Source: Mesorhizobium terrae (GTDB lineage Bacteria; Pseudomonadota; Alphaproteobacteria; Rhizobiales; Rhizobiaceae). From it: DNA of 64,000 bases. Positions 52,692-62,123 of the stretch are shown one piece after another; position 1 is the stretch's first letter, and the number at the start of each line of letters is the position of its first letter. The notes beneath the pieces are model-generated. The model saw only the letters and a program-made list of their open reading frames with translations. It was not told the DNA's origin and ran no database searches. The DNA is taken from assembly GCF_008727715.1 (NCBI RefSeq), contig NZ_CP044218.1:4109501-4173500 (forward strand), read 5' to 3'. The position numbers and the translations under genes are program-made.

Positions 52692-53420
52692 GTGCTCAAG
52701 CAAGCGGAAGCCTCCGACAACCGCGACCGGATCAACATTCCCGGTGGCGAAGCCTCGCTCTACGGGCAGTTCTGCCCGATCGCCATGGCGGCCGAACTGC
52801 TGGCGACGCGGTGGACGCTGGTGGTGCTCGGCGAGATGCTGTCGGGCTCGACCCGGTTCAACGATATCCGGCGCGGCGTGCCGCGCATGTCCTCGGCGCT
52901 GCTCGCCAAGCGGCTGCGCGAATTGGTGGATGCCGGTGTTCTCGACCATGTCGATGGCGAATACACGCTCACCCGGTCGGGCCGCGACCTCGCGCCGATC
53001 ATCCAGGGTATCGGGCGCTGGGCATTGCGCTGGGTCGATTCGGACTGCTCGCTGGCCAATCTCGATCCACGGCTGCTGATGTGGAACATGCGCCGCAACC
53101 TGCGACCCGACCCGATGCCGCGCAGGCGCGTCGTCGTCGAATTCGGCTTCAATAGCCTGCCCGCCGACGAAGGCCGTTATTGGCTGATCGTGGCGCCGGG
53201 CATGCCGGTCGATCTGTGCTCGATCGACCCGGCTTTCCAGATCGACCTCCTGGTAACCGCCGATCTTCGCGCCATGACGTCGGCATGGATGGGAATGAGC
53301 AGTTTCGACGACGAGTTGCGCGCCGGCCGCATCGAGCTGGACGGCGACGCCGGGCTTGCCGCGAGTTTTACCCGCTGGATCGGCCAGAGCGGTCTGGCCA
53401 GCGCCGTCGAGCGAGCCTAG
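52692..53420 (+). CDS. HxlR-family transcriptional regulator
   Basis: A 242-residue regulator. The HxlR winged helix occupies about 25-105, with the conserved cysteine C28 (FCPIAMAAELLATRWT) and the recognition segment FNDIRRGVPRMSSALLAKRLREL. A C-terminal effector-like domain of about 130 residues is longer than classical HxlR and resembles the SCP2-like tails of some family members. Start is taken as GTG at 52692; no ATG is close. It is divergent from the tautomerase gene. Its stop codon shares the four bases CTAG with the stop of the convergent kup. Confidence 0.83.
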   Translation: MLKQAEASDNRDRINIPGGEASLYGQFCPIAMAAELLATRWTLVVLGEMLSGSTRFNDIRRGVPRMSSALLAKRLRELVDAGVLDHVDGEYTLTRSGRDLAPIIQGIGRWALRWVDSDCSLANLDPRLLMWNMRRNLRPDPMPRRRVVVEFGFNSLPADEGRYWLIVAPGMPVDLCSIDPAFQIDLLVTADLRAMTSAWMGMSSFDDELRAGRIELDGDAGLAASFTRWIGQSGLASAVERA

Positions 53421-55315
53421 ATCTCGATTTCGGTTCCGAGCTGCACGACCTGTGGCGCCGGGATGCGGAAATAAGCGGCGGAGCGCTCGGCATTGCGCTG
53501 GAGCATGGCGTAGAGCACCTCGCGCCAGAAGGCCATGCCGGCGACCTTACGCGAAGGAATGACCGTTTCGCTGCCGATGTAGAAGGAGACTTCGCCAAGG
53601 TCGACCGGCGCGATCAGGCCGCGCGACAGGCCGAGGCGCAGGCCACGCAGCACATCCGGCTCTTCCATGAAGCCATAGCGCAGGATGACACGCTCGAAAT
53701 CGGGGCGCAGCGGGACAACGGTGACACGATCTTCATCCTTGATGCGCGGGGTCTCGGCACCTTGCACGGTGACGAGCATGACGCGCGTGGGGATGGCGCG
53801 GGTGTGGCGCAAGAAGATGCTCAAGGAAAGCGGGATGCCGCTGGCGGCGGAGGAGAGGAACGCCGCCGTTCCTGGCAAGCGTACCGGTTTCCGTTCTTCC
53901 ATCGCGGCGAAGAAGGCGCTTTCCTCGGCGCGCAGATGCCGGCGGGCCTGTTCGGCAAGCATCTGGCCGCGCCGCCAGGTGAGCATCAGCATGGCGACCA
54001 GGATTGCCAGCAAGAGAGGATACCAGCCGCCCTCGAACAGCTTGATGGAGTTGGCGGCGACAAAGATCAGGTCGACGATGAAGAAGGCGCCATTGACCAG
54101 GATGACGAGGAAGAGGTTGTAACCCCAGTGACGGGCGACCAGCGCCGCCAACAGGGTGGTGATGGCCATCAGCAGCGAGACGGCGATGCCATAGGCGCCG
54201 GCCAGCGCGTCGGAGGAGCGGAAACCGAGCACGGCGGTGATGGTGGCGGCGCAAAGCAGCCAGTTGACCAGCGGCACATAGATCTGGCCGAACTCGTCAT
54301 TCGCGGTCTGCTTGACGGTGAGGCGCGGCAGGATGCCGAGCTGCATCGACTGGCGGGCCAGCGAGAAGGCGCCCGAGATGATCGCCTGGCTGGCGATGAT
54401 GGTGGCGATCGTGGCGAACGCGATGGCCGGAAAATGCGCCCAGTCCGGAACCAGATTGTAGAAGGGGTTGTTGGCTGCCGCTGGATCGCTCAGCAACAGC
54501 GCGCCCTGGCCGAAATAGTTGAGCACCAGGGCGGGCAAGGCGACGGCGAACCAGGCGAGGCGAATGGCGTTGCGGCCGAAATGGCCCATGTCGGCATACA
54601 TGGCCTCGCCGCCGGTGACGGCGAGGAAGGTGGCGCCGAGCACCGCGAAGGAGACCACCGGATTGGCGTGCAACAGGAAAGTGAGCGCGACGAAAGGATT
54701 GAGCGCCGTCAGGATCGCCGGCGCGCGCAGCACTTCGACCAGGCCAAGCAGGCCGATGGTGACGAACCAGGCGAGCATGACCGGGCCGAAGAAACGACCG
54801 ATCGTGCCCGTGCCGAAACGCTGGGCAAGGAACAGCGCCAGCAAAATCACCACCGTCAGCGGCACCACGACAGGGGTGAGCGAGGGGGCGGCCACTTCCA
54901 GCCCCTCGATGGCGCTGAGCACGGAAATGGCAGGCGTGATGGCGCCGTCGCCATAAAGCAGCGCGGAACCGACCAGGCCGACGACCAGCAAGACCATCTG
55001 CTGGCGGCCGCGCCGGCGGGCGCTGCCCTCAAGGATGGCGAGCAGCGCTACGATGCCGCCTTCGCCCTTGTTGTCGGCGCGCAGGATCAGCACCGCGTAT
55101 TTCAGCGAAACGACCAGGATCAGCGCCCAGAAGATCAGCGACACGACGCCGGTTACGATCCAGGGCTGGCTGGCACCGCCCGGACCGCTGGCATTGATGG
55201 CTTGTGAGAAAGCGTAGAGCGGGCTGGTGCCGATGTCGCCATAGACGACGCCCAGCGCGGCCAGCGACAAGGATGGCGAGAAAACCGCCGCGCGACCGTG
55301 TTTTTCCCTCGTCAT
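53417..55315 (-). CDS. kup: Low-affinity potassium transporter Kup
   Basis: A 632-residue KUP-family K+/H+ symporter with about 12 membrane spans and a hydrophilic C-terminal domain. The signature GVVYGDIGTSPLYA is at 22-35 and KYAVLILRADNKGEGG follows near 73-88. Length and the conserved C-terminal segment are normal. The ATG at 55315 fits the family; the frame remains open to 55378. Rhizobia often carry more than one kup copy. Confidence 0.93.
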   Translation of the reverse strand: MTREKHGRAAVFSPSLSLAALGVVYGDIGTSPLYAFSQAINASGPGGASQPWIVTGVVSLIFWALILVVSLKYAVLILRADNKGEGGIVALLAILEGSARRRGRQQMVLLVVGLVGSALLYGDGAITPAISVLSAIEGLEVAAPSLTPVVVPLTVVILLALFLAQRFGTGTIGRFFGPVMLAWFVTIGLLGLVEVLRAPAILTALNPFVALTFLLHANPVVSFAVLGATFLAVTGGEAMYADMGHFGRNAIRLAWFAVALPALVLNYFGQGALLLSDPAAANNPFYNLVPDWAHFPAIAFATIATIIASQAIISGAFSLARQSMQLGILPRLTVKQTANDEFGQIYVPLVNWLLCAATITAVLGFRSSDALAGAYGIAVSLLMAITTLLAALVARHWGYNLFLVILVNGAFFIVDLIFVAANSIKLFEGGWYPLLLAILVAMLMLTWRRGQMLAEQARRHLRAEESAFFAAMEERKPVRLPGTAAFLSSAASGIPLSLSIFLRHTRAIPTRVMLVTVQGAETPRIKDEDRVTVVPLRPDFERVILRYGFMEEPDVLRGLRLGLSRGLIAPVDLGEVSFYIGSETVIPSRKVAGMAFWREVLYAMLQRNAERSAAYFRIPAPQVVQLGTEIEI

Positions 55316-55583
55316 CGGCCCGTCCGCTGATGCGCACCACGATAGGGTGGAGGATGGCAGATTGCGCAGGCTCGTCAAGGAGATGGCGGGGCAGATTGCG
55401 ACGGATTGCCGTCGTTGCCCGCGCTATGTTCGGTTTTGATCCTTGAGCAGAGATTCGGCGAAGAGCGGATGGTCTTGCCGGCGTTTTCGCGCCGGCTGGT
55501 CGCCACGTCGCGCCGGCGTGGCCGCTTGACGGGGCGCGGGCGGCCGCTAGCGTCCCGGCATCAAGAAACCGGGAGGAAACACG

Positions 55584-57293
55584 ATGTCCACCATCAGGGG
55601 TAAAGCGTGGCTTGTCGCCAGCGCATTCGCACTTGTCGCCGGCACGCCGGCAGCTTACGCCGACAGCCAGGCGCTGATCCTGCGCGGCGCGCGCGTGCTG
55701 ACCATGGACCAGCAGAAGCCCGAGGTGCAGGCCGTGGCGATCGTTGACGGCCGCGTTGCCGCCGTGGGTTCGGCCGACGACATGGCACCATTCCTGAAAG
55801 GGGCGACGGTCTATGACCTGCCGGCGGAGGCACTGGTGCTGCCGGGCTTCCAGGATTCGCACAACCATCTGATCTGGAGCGCGACCGAATTGCAGGACAT
55901 CGACCTCAGTGGCGTTGCCGATGAGGCCGGCTTGCGCGCCGCGATCGAAAAGGGCGTGGGCAAATTGCCGGAAAACGCCTGGATTCGCGCCAGCTTGTGG
56001 GACCCGACGACGCTGCCCAACGCGTCGGCCGCCGTTCTCGATGCCATCACCGGTCCGCGTCCGATTTTCGTTGCCGCCGCCGACAGCCATTCGGCCTGGG
56101 TGAACACCGCGGCCCTGAAGGCGGCCGGCATCACCGCCGAGACCAAGGCGCCGGAAGGCGGTCGCATCGAGGTGGATGCGCAAGGCCAGCCGACCGGTCT
56201 GCTGCGCGAAAGCGCCATGTCGCTGGTCAGCAGCCTGTTGCCGGAATATCCCGACAGCCAGGTCGATGCGGGCCTCGCCAAGGCGATGGCCGAGGCCGAA
56301 AGCTATGGCATAACCGCCATCATCGATCCCGCCGCCAAGGAATGGATGCTGCGCGGCTATCAGCGCGCCGACGCGGCCGGCAAGCTCAATCTGCGCGTGA
56401 AGGCGGCCGTGCAGATCGAGGCCAAGGAAGGCGCCGCGGCCGGTGTCGCCAAGGTGCTCGACTACAAGGCGCGCTATGCCTCGCCGCATCTCGAAGTCAA
56501 CGCGGCCAAGCTTTTTGTCGATGGCGTCATCGAGACCGGTACCGCGGCGTTGATCGAGGCCTATGTCGGCAGCAATCAGGCCGGCGACCTTTTGTTCACG
56601 CCGCAGGCGATGAAGGAGATTGCCATCGCCGCCGACAAGGCCGGGCTGCAACTGCACGCGCACGCCATCGGCGACCGCGCGGTGCGCGCCACGCTCGATG
56701 CCTACGAGGCGGCGCGGGTCGCCAACGGCACCCGCGACAGCCGTCACCAGATCACCCATCTCGAGCTGATCGATCCCGCCGACATTCCGCGCTTCAAGGC
56801 GCTCGGCGTGCTCGCCAATATCCAGGCGCTTTGGGCTTATCCGGACCCCTATATCGTCAACCTGACCGAGCCGAAGATCGGGCCGGAGCGGTCGCAACAG
56901 CTTTATCCATTCGGCGCGCTGAAGCAGGCAGGCGCTTTGCTGGTCGGTTCGAGCGACTGGAGCGTATCGTCGATGAATCCGCTCGAAGCCATCCAGATCG
57001 CCGTCACCCGGCAGGACATAGCCGACCCTAACGGCCGGGTGCTGACGCCGCAGCACCGTCTGGAGGTGATGGACATGATCAAGGCCTATACGGCGAATGG
57101 CGCTTATGCGGCCTTCGACGAGGCGCAATCCGGCACGCTGACGGTCGGCAAGCGCGCCGATATCGTGGTGCTGGGCCATGACGTGACCAAGATCCCCCCG
57201 ACCCAGATCGCGGCGACGAAAGTGATGCTGACCCTGATCGAGGGAGACGCGGCCTATAAAGGCGAGGCTTTGCCCAAGCCGACGATGCCGTAA
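55584..57293 (+). CDS. Periplasmic amidohydrolase (YtcJ-like)
   Basis: A 569-residue amidohydrolase superfamily enzyme of the YtcJ-like amidohydrolase 3 type. A signal peptide ends near AYA (24-26). Metal ligands H93 and H95 (DSHNH) lead the TIM barrel; HAHAIGDRAV and the later GSSDWSV provide further active-site residues. The C-terminal composite beta-sandwich (GTLTVGKRADIVVLGHD) is complete. Likely reaction is hydrolysis of an amide or carbamate in the periplasm; substrate unknown. GGGAGG lies upstream of the ATG. Confidence 0.86.
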   Translation: MSTIRGKAWLVASAFALVAGTPAAYADSQALILRGARVLTMDQQKPEVQAVAIVDGRVAAVGSADDMAPFLKGATVYDLPAEALVLPGFQDSHNHLIWSATELQDIDLSGVADEAGLRAAIEKGVGKLPENAWIRASLWDPTTLPNASAAVLDAITGPRPIFVAAADSHSAWVNTAALKAAGITAETKAPEGGRIEVDAQGQPTGLLRESAMSLVSSLLPEYPDSQVDAGLAKAMAEAESYGITAIIDPAAKEWMLRGYQRADAAGKLNLRVKAAVQIEAKEGAAAGVAKVLDYKARYASPHLEVNAAKLFVDGVIETGTAALIEAYVGSNQAGDLLFTPQAMKEIAIAADKAGLQLHAHAIGDRAVRATLDAYEAARVANGTRDSRHQITHLELIDPADIPRFKALGVLANIQALWAYPDPYIVNLTEPKIGPERSQQLYPFGALKQAGALLVGSSDWSVSSMNPLEAIQIAVTRQDIADPNGRVLTPQHRLEVMDMIKAYTANGAYAAFDEAQSGTLTVGKRADIVVLGHDVTKIPPTQIAATKVMLTLIEGDAAYKGEALPKPTMP

Positions 57294-57305
57294 CCAGCGG
57301 AGCTT

Positions 57306-57360
57306 GAACTCTTCGGGAGCGCGACCGGCTTAGGCCGGGTGCGGCTCCCGAGGCGAGTTC
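57306..57360. terminator. Long three-part palindrome between convergent genes
   Basis: Nested pairs GAACTC/GAGTTC, CGGGAGC/GCTCCCG and CCGGC/GCCGG fold into one 55-base hairpin with small bulges. It ends six bases before the GNAT stop codon and 13 bases after the amidohydrolase stop, so a bidirectional terminator role is likely. Confidence 0.6.
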
Positions 57361-57365
57361 CTATT

Positions 57366-57860
57366 CTAATCGGCGAGTGTCTTGGCGTAGTAGCGCACGG
57401 CCTTCTTGCCGCCATGGATGACGGCGTCGCCGACCTCGCGAAACCCCAACGCGGCATGAAAAGCGTCGGAGGCGGGATTGGGCGGGTCGGCATTCACCTC
57501 GCAGGTGACGAGTTCGTGGCCGGCGGCCGCGGCGCGCGCGAACAGATCCTCGTAAAGCCGGCGCGCATGGCCGCGCCCGCGCGCGCTGGAGGCGACGACG
57601 ACGCGGTCGACATAGACGAAGCGCGGATAGCGGTCGCGAAACCACAGAAAGTTCGGGCTGTCATAGGTGGCGTCCTGGTCGAAGGTCATCAGGAACGCCT
57701 CGAGCCTGCCGATGCGGCGTGCATGGAAAGACGCGTCGAGCAGAGCGGTGAGCCGTTCCGGTTCCAGCCAGGAGAGCTCGGCGGCGTGCTCGTTGTTGAG
57801 TTCCAGGACCGCCGGCTCGTCGGCGGCAACGACGGCCTCGATGGGGAGCGGTGCCGTCAT
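57366..57860 (-). CDS. GNAT family N-acetyltransferase
   Basis: A 164-residue GNAT acetyltransferase. The acetyl-CoA pyrophosphate loop R-x-x-G-x-G/A is seen as RGRGHA (94-99) after the VDRVVVA strand, followed by RLYEDLFARAAAAG. The C-terminal FHAALGFREVGD is typical. Substrate unknown. Its start overlaps the cutC stop by four bases, so it is coupled to cutC. Confidence 0.86.
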   Translation of the reverse strand: MTAPLPIEAVVAADEPAVLELNNEHAAELSWLEPERLTALLDASFHARRIGRLEAFLMTFDQDATYDSPNFLWFRDRYPRFVYVDRVVVASSARGRGHARRLYEDLFARAAAAGHELVTCEVNADPPNPASDAFHAALGFREVGDAVIHGGKKAVRYYAKTLAD

Positions 57861-58690
57861 GCGCGGGCGGCTGCGATGGTGGCGGCCACCAGCGCCTCGT
57901 CGGTGAAGGTGTTGCGGTATTCGCGGTCGAGATCGTCGCCGCCCATGCCGACATTCGGGTTGCGGTAGCGCATGGCGCTGGCCTCGTGCCTGAGCGAGGC
58001 GAAGTGCATTTCGGTCAGCCCGGTCTTCGCCCTGACCGCGCCGATATTGTCGGCGTCGAGCGCGCCGCAGCCCATGATGATGATGCGTCCACCCGCCTGC
58101 CTGACCAGCGCGGCCAGAAGATCGGCGCCCTCGATGGCGGTGTCGCGCTGGCCCGAGGTCAGGACGCGTCCGACCTTGCAGCGGACCAGGGCTTCCAGCG
58201 CCTCGGCTGCGTCGCGCGTCATGTCGAAGGCGCGGTGGCAGGTGACGGCGAGCGGGCCGGCTGCCTCGACGAGCGCGGCCATGCGGACCTCGTCGATGGC
58301 GCCATCGGCGGTCAGGCAGCCGACGACCACGCCGGCGACGCCGAGTTCGCGAAGCGCCGCGACGTCGGCCAGCATCGAACGATATTCGTCGTCGCTATAG
58401 AGAAAATCGCCGCCGCGTGGCCGCACGATGACGTGGAACGGAATTTTCGCCAGTTCCAGGCCCAGCCTTGCGGTGCCGAGGCTGGGCGTGATGCCGCCCT
58501 CGACAAGGCTGGCGCAGAGCTCGACGCGGTCGGCGCCGGCGCGCTCGGCGGCAAGCAGGCCGTCAATGCCTTCCACGCAGATTTCAATCACCGGGAGTTT
58601 TTTCGTCGGGTCGAGGCTGGCCAAGGTCGTTTCCAATTCGGGTTGAAGCGGGCGTTTTCGTTCGGGCGGAAGCTGGGGATGCCCTAGCAC
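57857..58690 (-). CDS. cutC: CutC family protein
   Basis: A 277-residue TIM-barrel CutC protein, once described as copper homeostasis but with unsettled function. The core begins at about residue 34 ([12 protein letters not shown]), then [35 protein letters not shown] and CHRAFDM. The first 33 residues have no counterpart in E. coli CutC. The start at 58690 is GTG without a ribosome site, so the true start may be a GTG at 58591, directly before the conserved core. It overlaps the GNAT gene by 4 bases. Confidence 0.85.
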   Translation of the reverse strand: MLGHPQLPPERKRPLQPELETTLASLDPTKKLPVIEICVEGIDGLLAAERAGADRVELCASLVEGGITPSLGTARLGLELAKIPFHVIVRPRGGDFLYSDDEYRSMLADVAALRELGVAGVVVGCLTADGAIDEVRMAALVEAAGPLAVTCHRAFDMTRDAAEALEALVRCKVGRVLTSGQRDTAIEGADLLAALVRQAGGRIIIMGCGALDADNIGAVRAKTGLTEMHFASLRHEASAMRYRNPNVGMGGDDLDREYRNTFTDEALVAATIAAARA

Positions 58691-58829
58691 CGCATGGGAT
58701 CAAGCGGAAGCGGGCAGGGCCGCCAAACAAGGCGGCCAGCGACCGTCCACGGGTCTTTCGGAGGGGGACGTTTTCCCGTCCCGGTCCCCGGTTCGGTGTT
58801 TTGTTCAGCATTTATTGTGGAGACAGCGA

Positions 58830-61199
58830 ATGCCGCCGTACCCGCGCCACGGTGATCTTTCTATGGTCGCCGTTGCAAATCACCACGGGACCAAGATGCA
58901 GACAGAGCAGAAGATCGCAGCCGCAATCGCCACCGAGATCGGCGCGGCCACCGCCCAGGTCGTCGCCGCCGTCACACTTCTGGACGAAGGCGCGACGGTG
59001 CCGTTCATCGCCCGGTACCGCAAGGAGGTGACCGGCGGCCTCGACGACACGCAGCTGCGCAATCTTGCCGAACGGCTCGGCTATCTGCGCGAATTGGAAG
59101 CGCGCCGTGTCGCCATTTTTCAGGAGATCACCGGGCAGGGCAAGATGAGCGACGAGCTGGCGCTCAAGATCGCCGGCGCCGTCACCAAGGCCGAACTGGA
59201 AGACCTTTATCTGCCGTATCGGCCGAAGCGCCGCACCAAGGCCGAGATCGCGCGCGAGCGGGGGCTCGGGCCGCTCGCCGAGGCATTGTTGGCGGACCGT
59301 TCGCTCGATCCGCACAAGACGGCGGAAGCCTATGTGGCGGGCGAAGTGGCCGACGTGAAGGCCGCACTTGAAGGCGCGCGCGACATCATCGCCGAACAAT
59401 TGGCCGAAGACGCAACGCTGATCGGCGCTTTGCGCGACTATATGAAGCTCAATGCCGTCGTCACCTCCGCGGTGCTGGACGGCAAGGCAGAGGCCGGCGC
59501 CAAGTTCTCCGACTATTTCGCCTATTCCGAAAAATGGTCGACCGTGCCGTCGCACCGGGCGCTCGCCATCCTGCGCGGCCGCAACGAGGACATTTTGTCC
59601 ATCGCCATCGAAGTGGATGCCGATATCGCTTCGCCGAACAAGCCGGTGGAGCACAAGGTGGCGGCGACGCTGCGGATCGGCAGCGGCGCGGCCGACCAAT
59701 GGCTGCGCGACGTTGCCGGCTGGACCTGGCGGGTCAAGCTTTCGCTGCAACTGTCGCTCGACCTGATGCGCGAATTGCGCGAGCGCTCCGAGGAAGAGGC
59801 GATCCGCGTCTTCTCGCGCAATCTCAAGGATTTGTTGCTCGCCGCTCCCGCCGGCTCGCGCCCGACGCTCGGCCTCGATCCGGGCATTCGCACCGGGGTC
59901 AAGGTGGCGGCGATCGACCAGACCGGCAAGCTGGTGGAGACGGCGACCATCTATCCGTTCCAGCCGAAGAACGACGTGCGCGGCGCCCAGGCCGAGCTGG
60001 CCAGGCTGATCGTCAAGCACAAGATCGAGCTGATCGCCATCGGCAACGGCACGGCCAGCCGCGAGACCGAGAGGCTGGTGGCCGAGCTTCTGGCCGACAT
60101 GCCGGCACCGACGCCGACCAAGGTGATCGTCTCCGAGGCGGGCGCCTCGGTCTATTCGGCGTCGGAGACGGCGGCGGCCGAGTTCCCCGGTCTCGACGTG
60201 TCGCTGCGCGGCGCCGTCTCGATCGGGCGGCGCCTGCAGGATCCGCTGGCGGAGCTGGTCAAGGTCGAGCCGAAATCGATCGGCGTCGGCCAATACCAGC
60301 ACGATGTCGACCAGTACCGGCTGGCCAAGGCGCTGGATGCGGTGGTGGAGGACGCGGTGAACGCCGTCGGCGTCGATCTCAACACCGCCTCGGTGCCGTT
60401 GCTGACGCGCGTTTCCGGCCTTGGCCAATCGATCGCCGAGGCGATCGTGGCGCGCCGCGACGCCGACGGTCCCTATGCCAGCCGCGCCGACCTGCTTTCG
60501 GTGCCGCGGCTCGGCGCGCGCACCTTCGAGCAGTGCGCCGGCTTCCTGCGCATCCGCGACGGTGCGGAGGCGCTCGACGCCTCGTCGATCCACCCGGAGG
60601 CCTATCCGGTGGCGCGCAAGATCGTGGCCAGCTGCGGCCGCGACATTCGCGCGCTGATGGGCGACAGCACCTCGCTGCGCAAGCTCGATCCAAAACTGTT
60701 CGTCGACGAACGGTTCGGCCTGCCGACGGTGAAGGACATCCTGCTCGAATTCGAGAAGCCGGGCCGCGACCCGCGCCCGGATTTCAAGACGGCGACCTTC
60801 GCCGACGGCGTCGACGACATCAAGGATTTGAAGCCCGGCATGCTTCTGGAGGGAACCGTCACCAATGTCGCCGCCTTCGGCGCCTTCGTCGATATCGGCG
60901 TGCACCAGGATGGGCTGGTGCACGTCTCGCAGCTTGCCGACCGCTTCGTGAAGGACGCGCATGAGGTGGTGAAGGCCGGCGACGTGGTGAAGGTGCGGGT
61001 CGTCGAGGTCGACGTGGCGCGCAAGCGCATCGGCCTGACCATGCGACGCGACGGTCAGGCACCGGAACGCTCGACACCGGCGGCGAAACCGGCACCCGGC
61101 GGCGGCAAGAACCACGCCAGCAAGCCGGACAATCGAGGCGGCCAGTCGCAACAGGGTTCGTTCGGCGCGGCGCTGTCGGAGGCGCTGCGCAAGCGCTGA
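58830..61199 (+). CDS. tex: Tex family S1 RNA-binding protein
   Basis: A 789-residue Tex protein, linked to transcription and RNA binding. Domain order is canonical: helical Tex N-terminal region (about 30-330, [20 protein letters not shown]), YqgF-like fold (from about 345, [10 protein letters not shown]), helix-hairpin-helix repeats (about 490-620, with VGVDLNTAS) and an S1 domain (about 667-735, [21 protein letters not shown]). A glycine/serine-rich basic tail closes it. GGAG stands seven bases before the ATG at 58830, making it preferable to the ATG at 58863. dusA lies immediately downstream. Confidence 0.94.
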   Translation: MPPYPRHGDLSMVAVANHHGTKMQTEQKIAAAIATEIGAATAQVVAAVTLLDEGATVPFIARYRKEVTGGLDDTQLRNLAERLGYLRELEARRVAIFQEITGQGKMSDELALKIAGAVTKAELEDLYLPYRPKRRTKAEIARERGLGPLAEALLADRSLDPHKTAEAYVAGEVADVKAALEGARDIIAEQLAEDATLIGALRDYMKLNAVVTSAVLDGKAEAGAKFSDYFAYSEKWSTVPSHRALAILRGRNEDILSIAIEVDADIASPNKPVEHKVAATLRIGSGAADQWLRDVAGWTWRVKLSLQLSLDLMRELRERSEEEAIRVFSRNLKDLLLAAPAGSRPTLGLDPGIRTGVKVAAIDQTGKLVETATIYPFQPKNDVRGAQAELARLIVKHKIELIAIGNGTASRETERLVAELLADMPAPTPTKVIVSEAGASVYSASETAAAEFPGLDVSLRGAVSIGRRLQDPLAELVKVEPKSIGVGQYQHDVDQYRLAKALDAVVEDAVNAVGVDLNTASVPLLTRVSGLGQSIAEAIVARRDADGPYASRADLLSVPRLGARTFEQCAGFLRIRDGAEALDASSIHPEAYPVARKIVASCGRDIRALMGDSTSLRKLDPKLFVDERFGLPTVKDILLEFEKPGRDPRPDFKTATFADGVDDIKDLKPGMLLEGTVTNVAAFGAFVDIGVHQDGLVHVSQLADRFVKDAHEVVKAGDVVKVRVVEVDVARKRIGLTMRRDGQAPERSTPAAKPAPGGGKNHASKPDNRGGQSQQGSFGAALSEALRKR

Positions 61200-61318
61200 G
61201 AAAACCGGCCTTTTACGACGGCTCCGGCGTTCGCCGGGTAGAGCGATCGCGGCACCAGGTTTGCACCGGCGTGGCGATTGGCCTATGTGAGCGGGCATCA
61301 ACGGGCAGTCGTCGATAC

Positions 61319-61408
61319 GTGAACACCAACGCAAAATCGGGCGGGCAGGGCGCCTATGGCGATCATCGCCTGTCCATCGCGCCGATGATGGACTGGATGG
61401 ATACTTAA
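61319..61408 (+). pseudogene. dusA: dusA 5' fragment, truncated after codon 29
   Basis: The + strand encodes a 29-residue peptide ending HRLSIAPMMDWMDT. HRLSIAPMMDW is the N-terminal signature of tRNA-dihydrouridine synthase A, where the family continues with T-D-R-H-C-R. Here the match breaks at DWMDT and a TAA stop follows. A GTG at 61319 is the likely start. The rest of dusA is absent from the next 2.6 kb, which is AT-richer and encodes unrelated proteins. The 5' end of dusA is a known integration hotspot for prophages and genomic islands with dusA-type integrases. I infer that an element has inserted here; an intact, reconstituted dusA should lie at its other end. Confidence 0.82.
61385..61402 (+). 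mobile_element. Putative att junction of an element integrated in dusA
   Basis: ATGATGGACTGGATGGAT is the last stretch that still resembles the dusA coding sequence for M-M-D-W-T-D; beyond it the sequence diverges. The true att core cannot be bounded without the other junction. The element would extend from here past the right edge of the window. No integrase gene is seen in the visible part. Confidence 0.6.
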
Positions 61409-62123
61409 ATAAATTCAGCTAGTTATGAGATGTTGTGTGCAAAAAGCGCACACGAAAGTTCTGCTTCTCTTCTTTTTTCGTTCCCACGAAGGAGCCGCCG
61501 ACAGGCCTTTTCGGACGCTCTCCTGCCGACGATATTTGCCGCTCCTATGCGGAATGTTCGCCGGAATATCCGTGGACTTCATTGTCCGCTGCGGTGTCCA
61601 GTTTGCCTGGGGTTCTTGGAAGCTTTTCGAACTTTCTGGCTGGTGCCGCCAGCCGAATTATCCGGGCTAGTGGAGGAAATCAGGCTTGATTGACCTGCAC
61701 ACGGTCTAGCGATGTTAGAAGCAAGTTTGGCACCGCTCGACGGCAGAATGATTTCCGCTGACTGATTGTGCGGAGCCCTATCTTCCTAATAACGCTTCCA
61801 ACGACTTGGCGCCGGAAGACTGAGTATCGAGTGTCTGGACCCTTAGCGGAAGGCGAAGTCAGTCGGCTTCGCGCAATTTGTGCGAGACGAGGGCAACGCC
61901 TATTTTCCATATCTAAGCGTCTAAGGGCAAATCGACTTCGTCAAGATCGCAAATAGCCCAAAACTGAACTCGGCGATGGAACCTGCAGGTAGGCCAAAAG
62001 CGTGATCGTTGGTTTTGACGGGTAGTGCCGCAAAGCACATTTTTGCCTTTCGGCGCGCACTGCCTGAAGGCTGTCGCGCCGAAAAGATGATGGAGGGGTG
62101 CGCACTCGAAGTGAAGGGTCTAT
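61409..62123. other. Island region without a convincing gene
   Basis: About 0.7 kb, AT-richer than the flank. Several frames of 60-87 codons are open on the plus strand (61425-61693) and two on the minus strand, but none has a ribosome site, coding-like composition or recognisable similarity. A small GTGTGC/GCACAC hairpin (61435-61453) and the palindrome at 62048 are the only structures noticed. Confidence 0.45.
62048..62084. repeat. Palindrome downstream of the secreted-protein gene
   Basis: TTTCGGCGCG (62048-62057) pairs perfectly with CGCGCCGAAA (62075-62084), and the interior ACTGCCT/AGGCTGT adds six more pairs, giving a 37-base hairpin. No U-tract flanks it on either strand. It lies 39 bases past the stop codon of the minus-strand gene. 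Confidence 0.5.

Noticed and set aside
53180..55207. 675-codon open frame antisense to kup
   Set aside because: Highly charged, repetitive translation typical of the reverse strand of a hydrophobic membrane protein gene.
58812..61334. 840-codon open frame antisense to tex
   Set aside because: It mirrors the third-position GC bias of tex, has no recognisable domains, and tex is a certain gene on the other strand.
61425..61693. Three overlapping small frames at the island edge
   Set aside because: All three plus-strand frames are open over the same bases, which indicates chance; none has a ribosome site or similarity.
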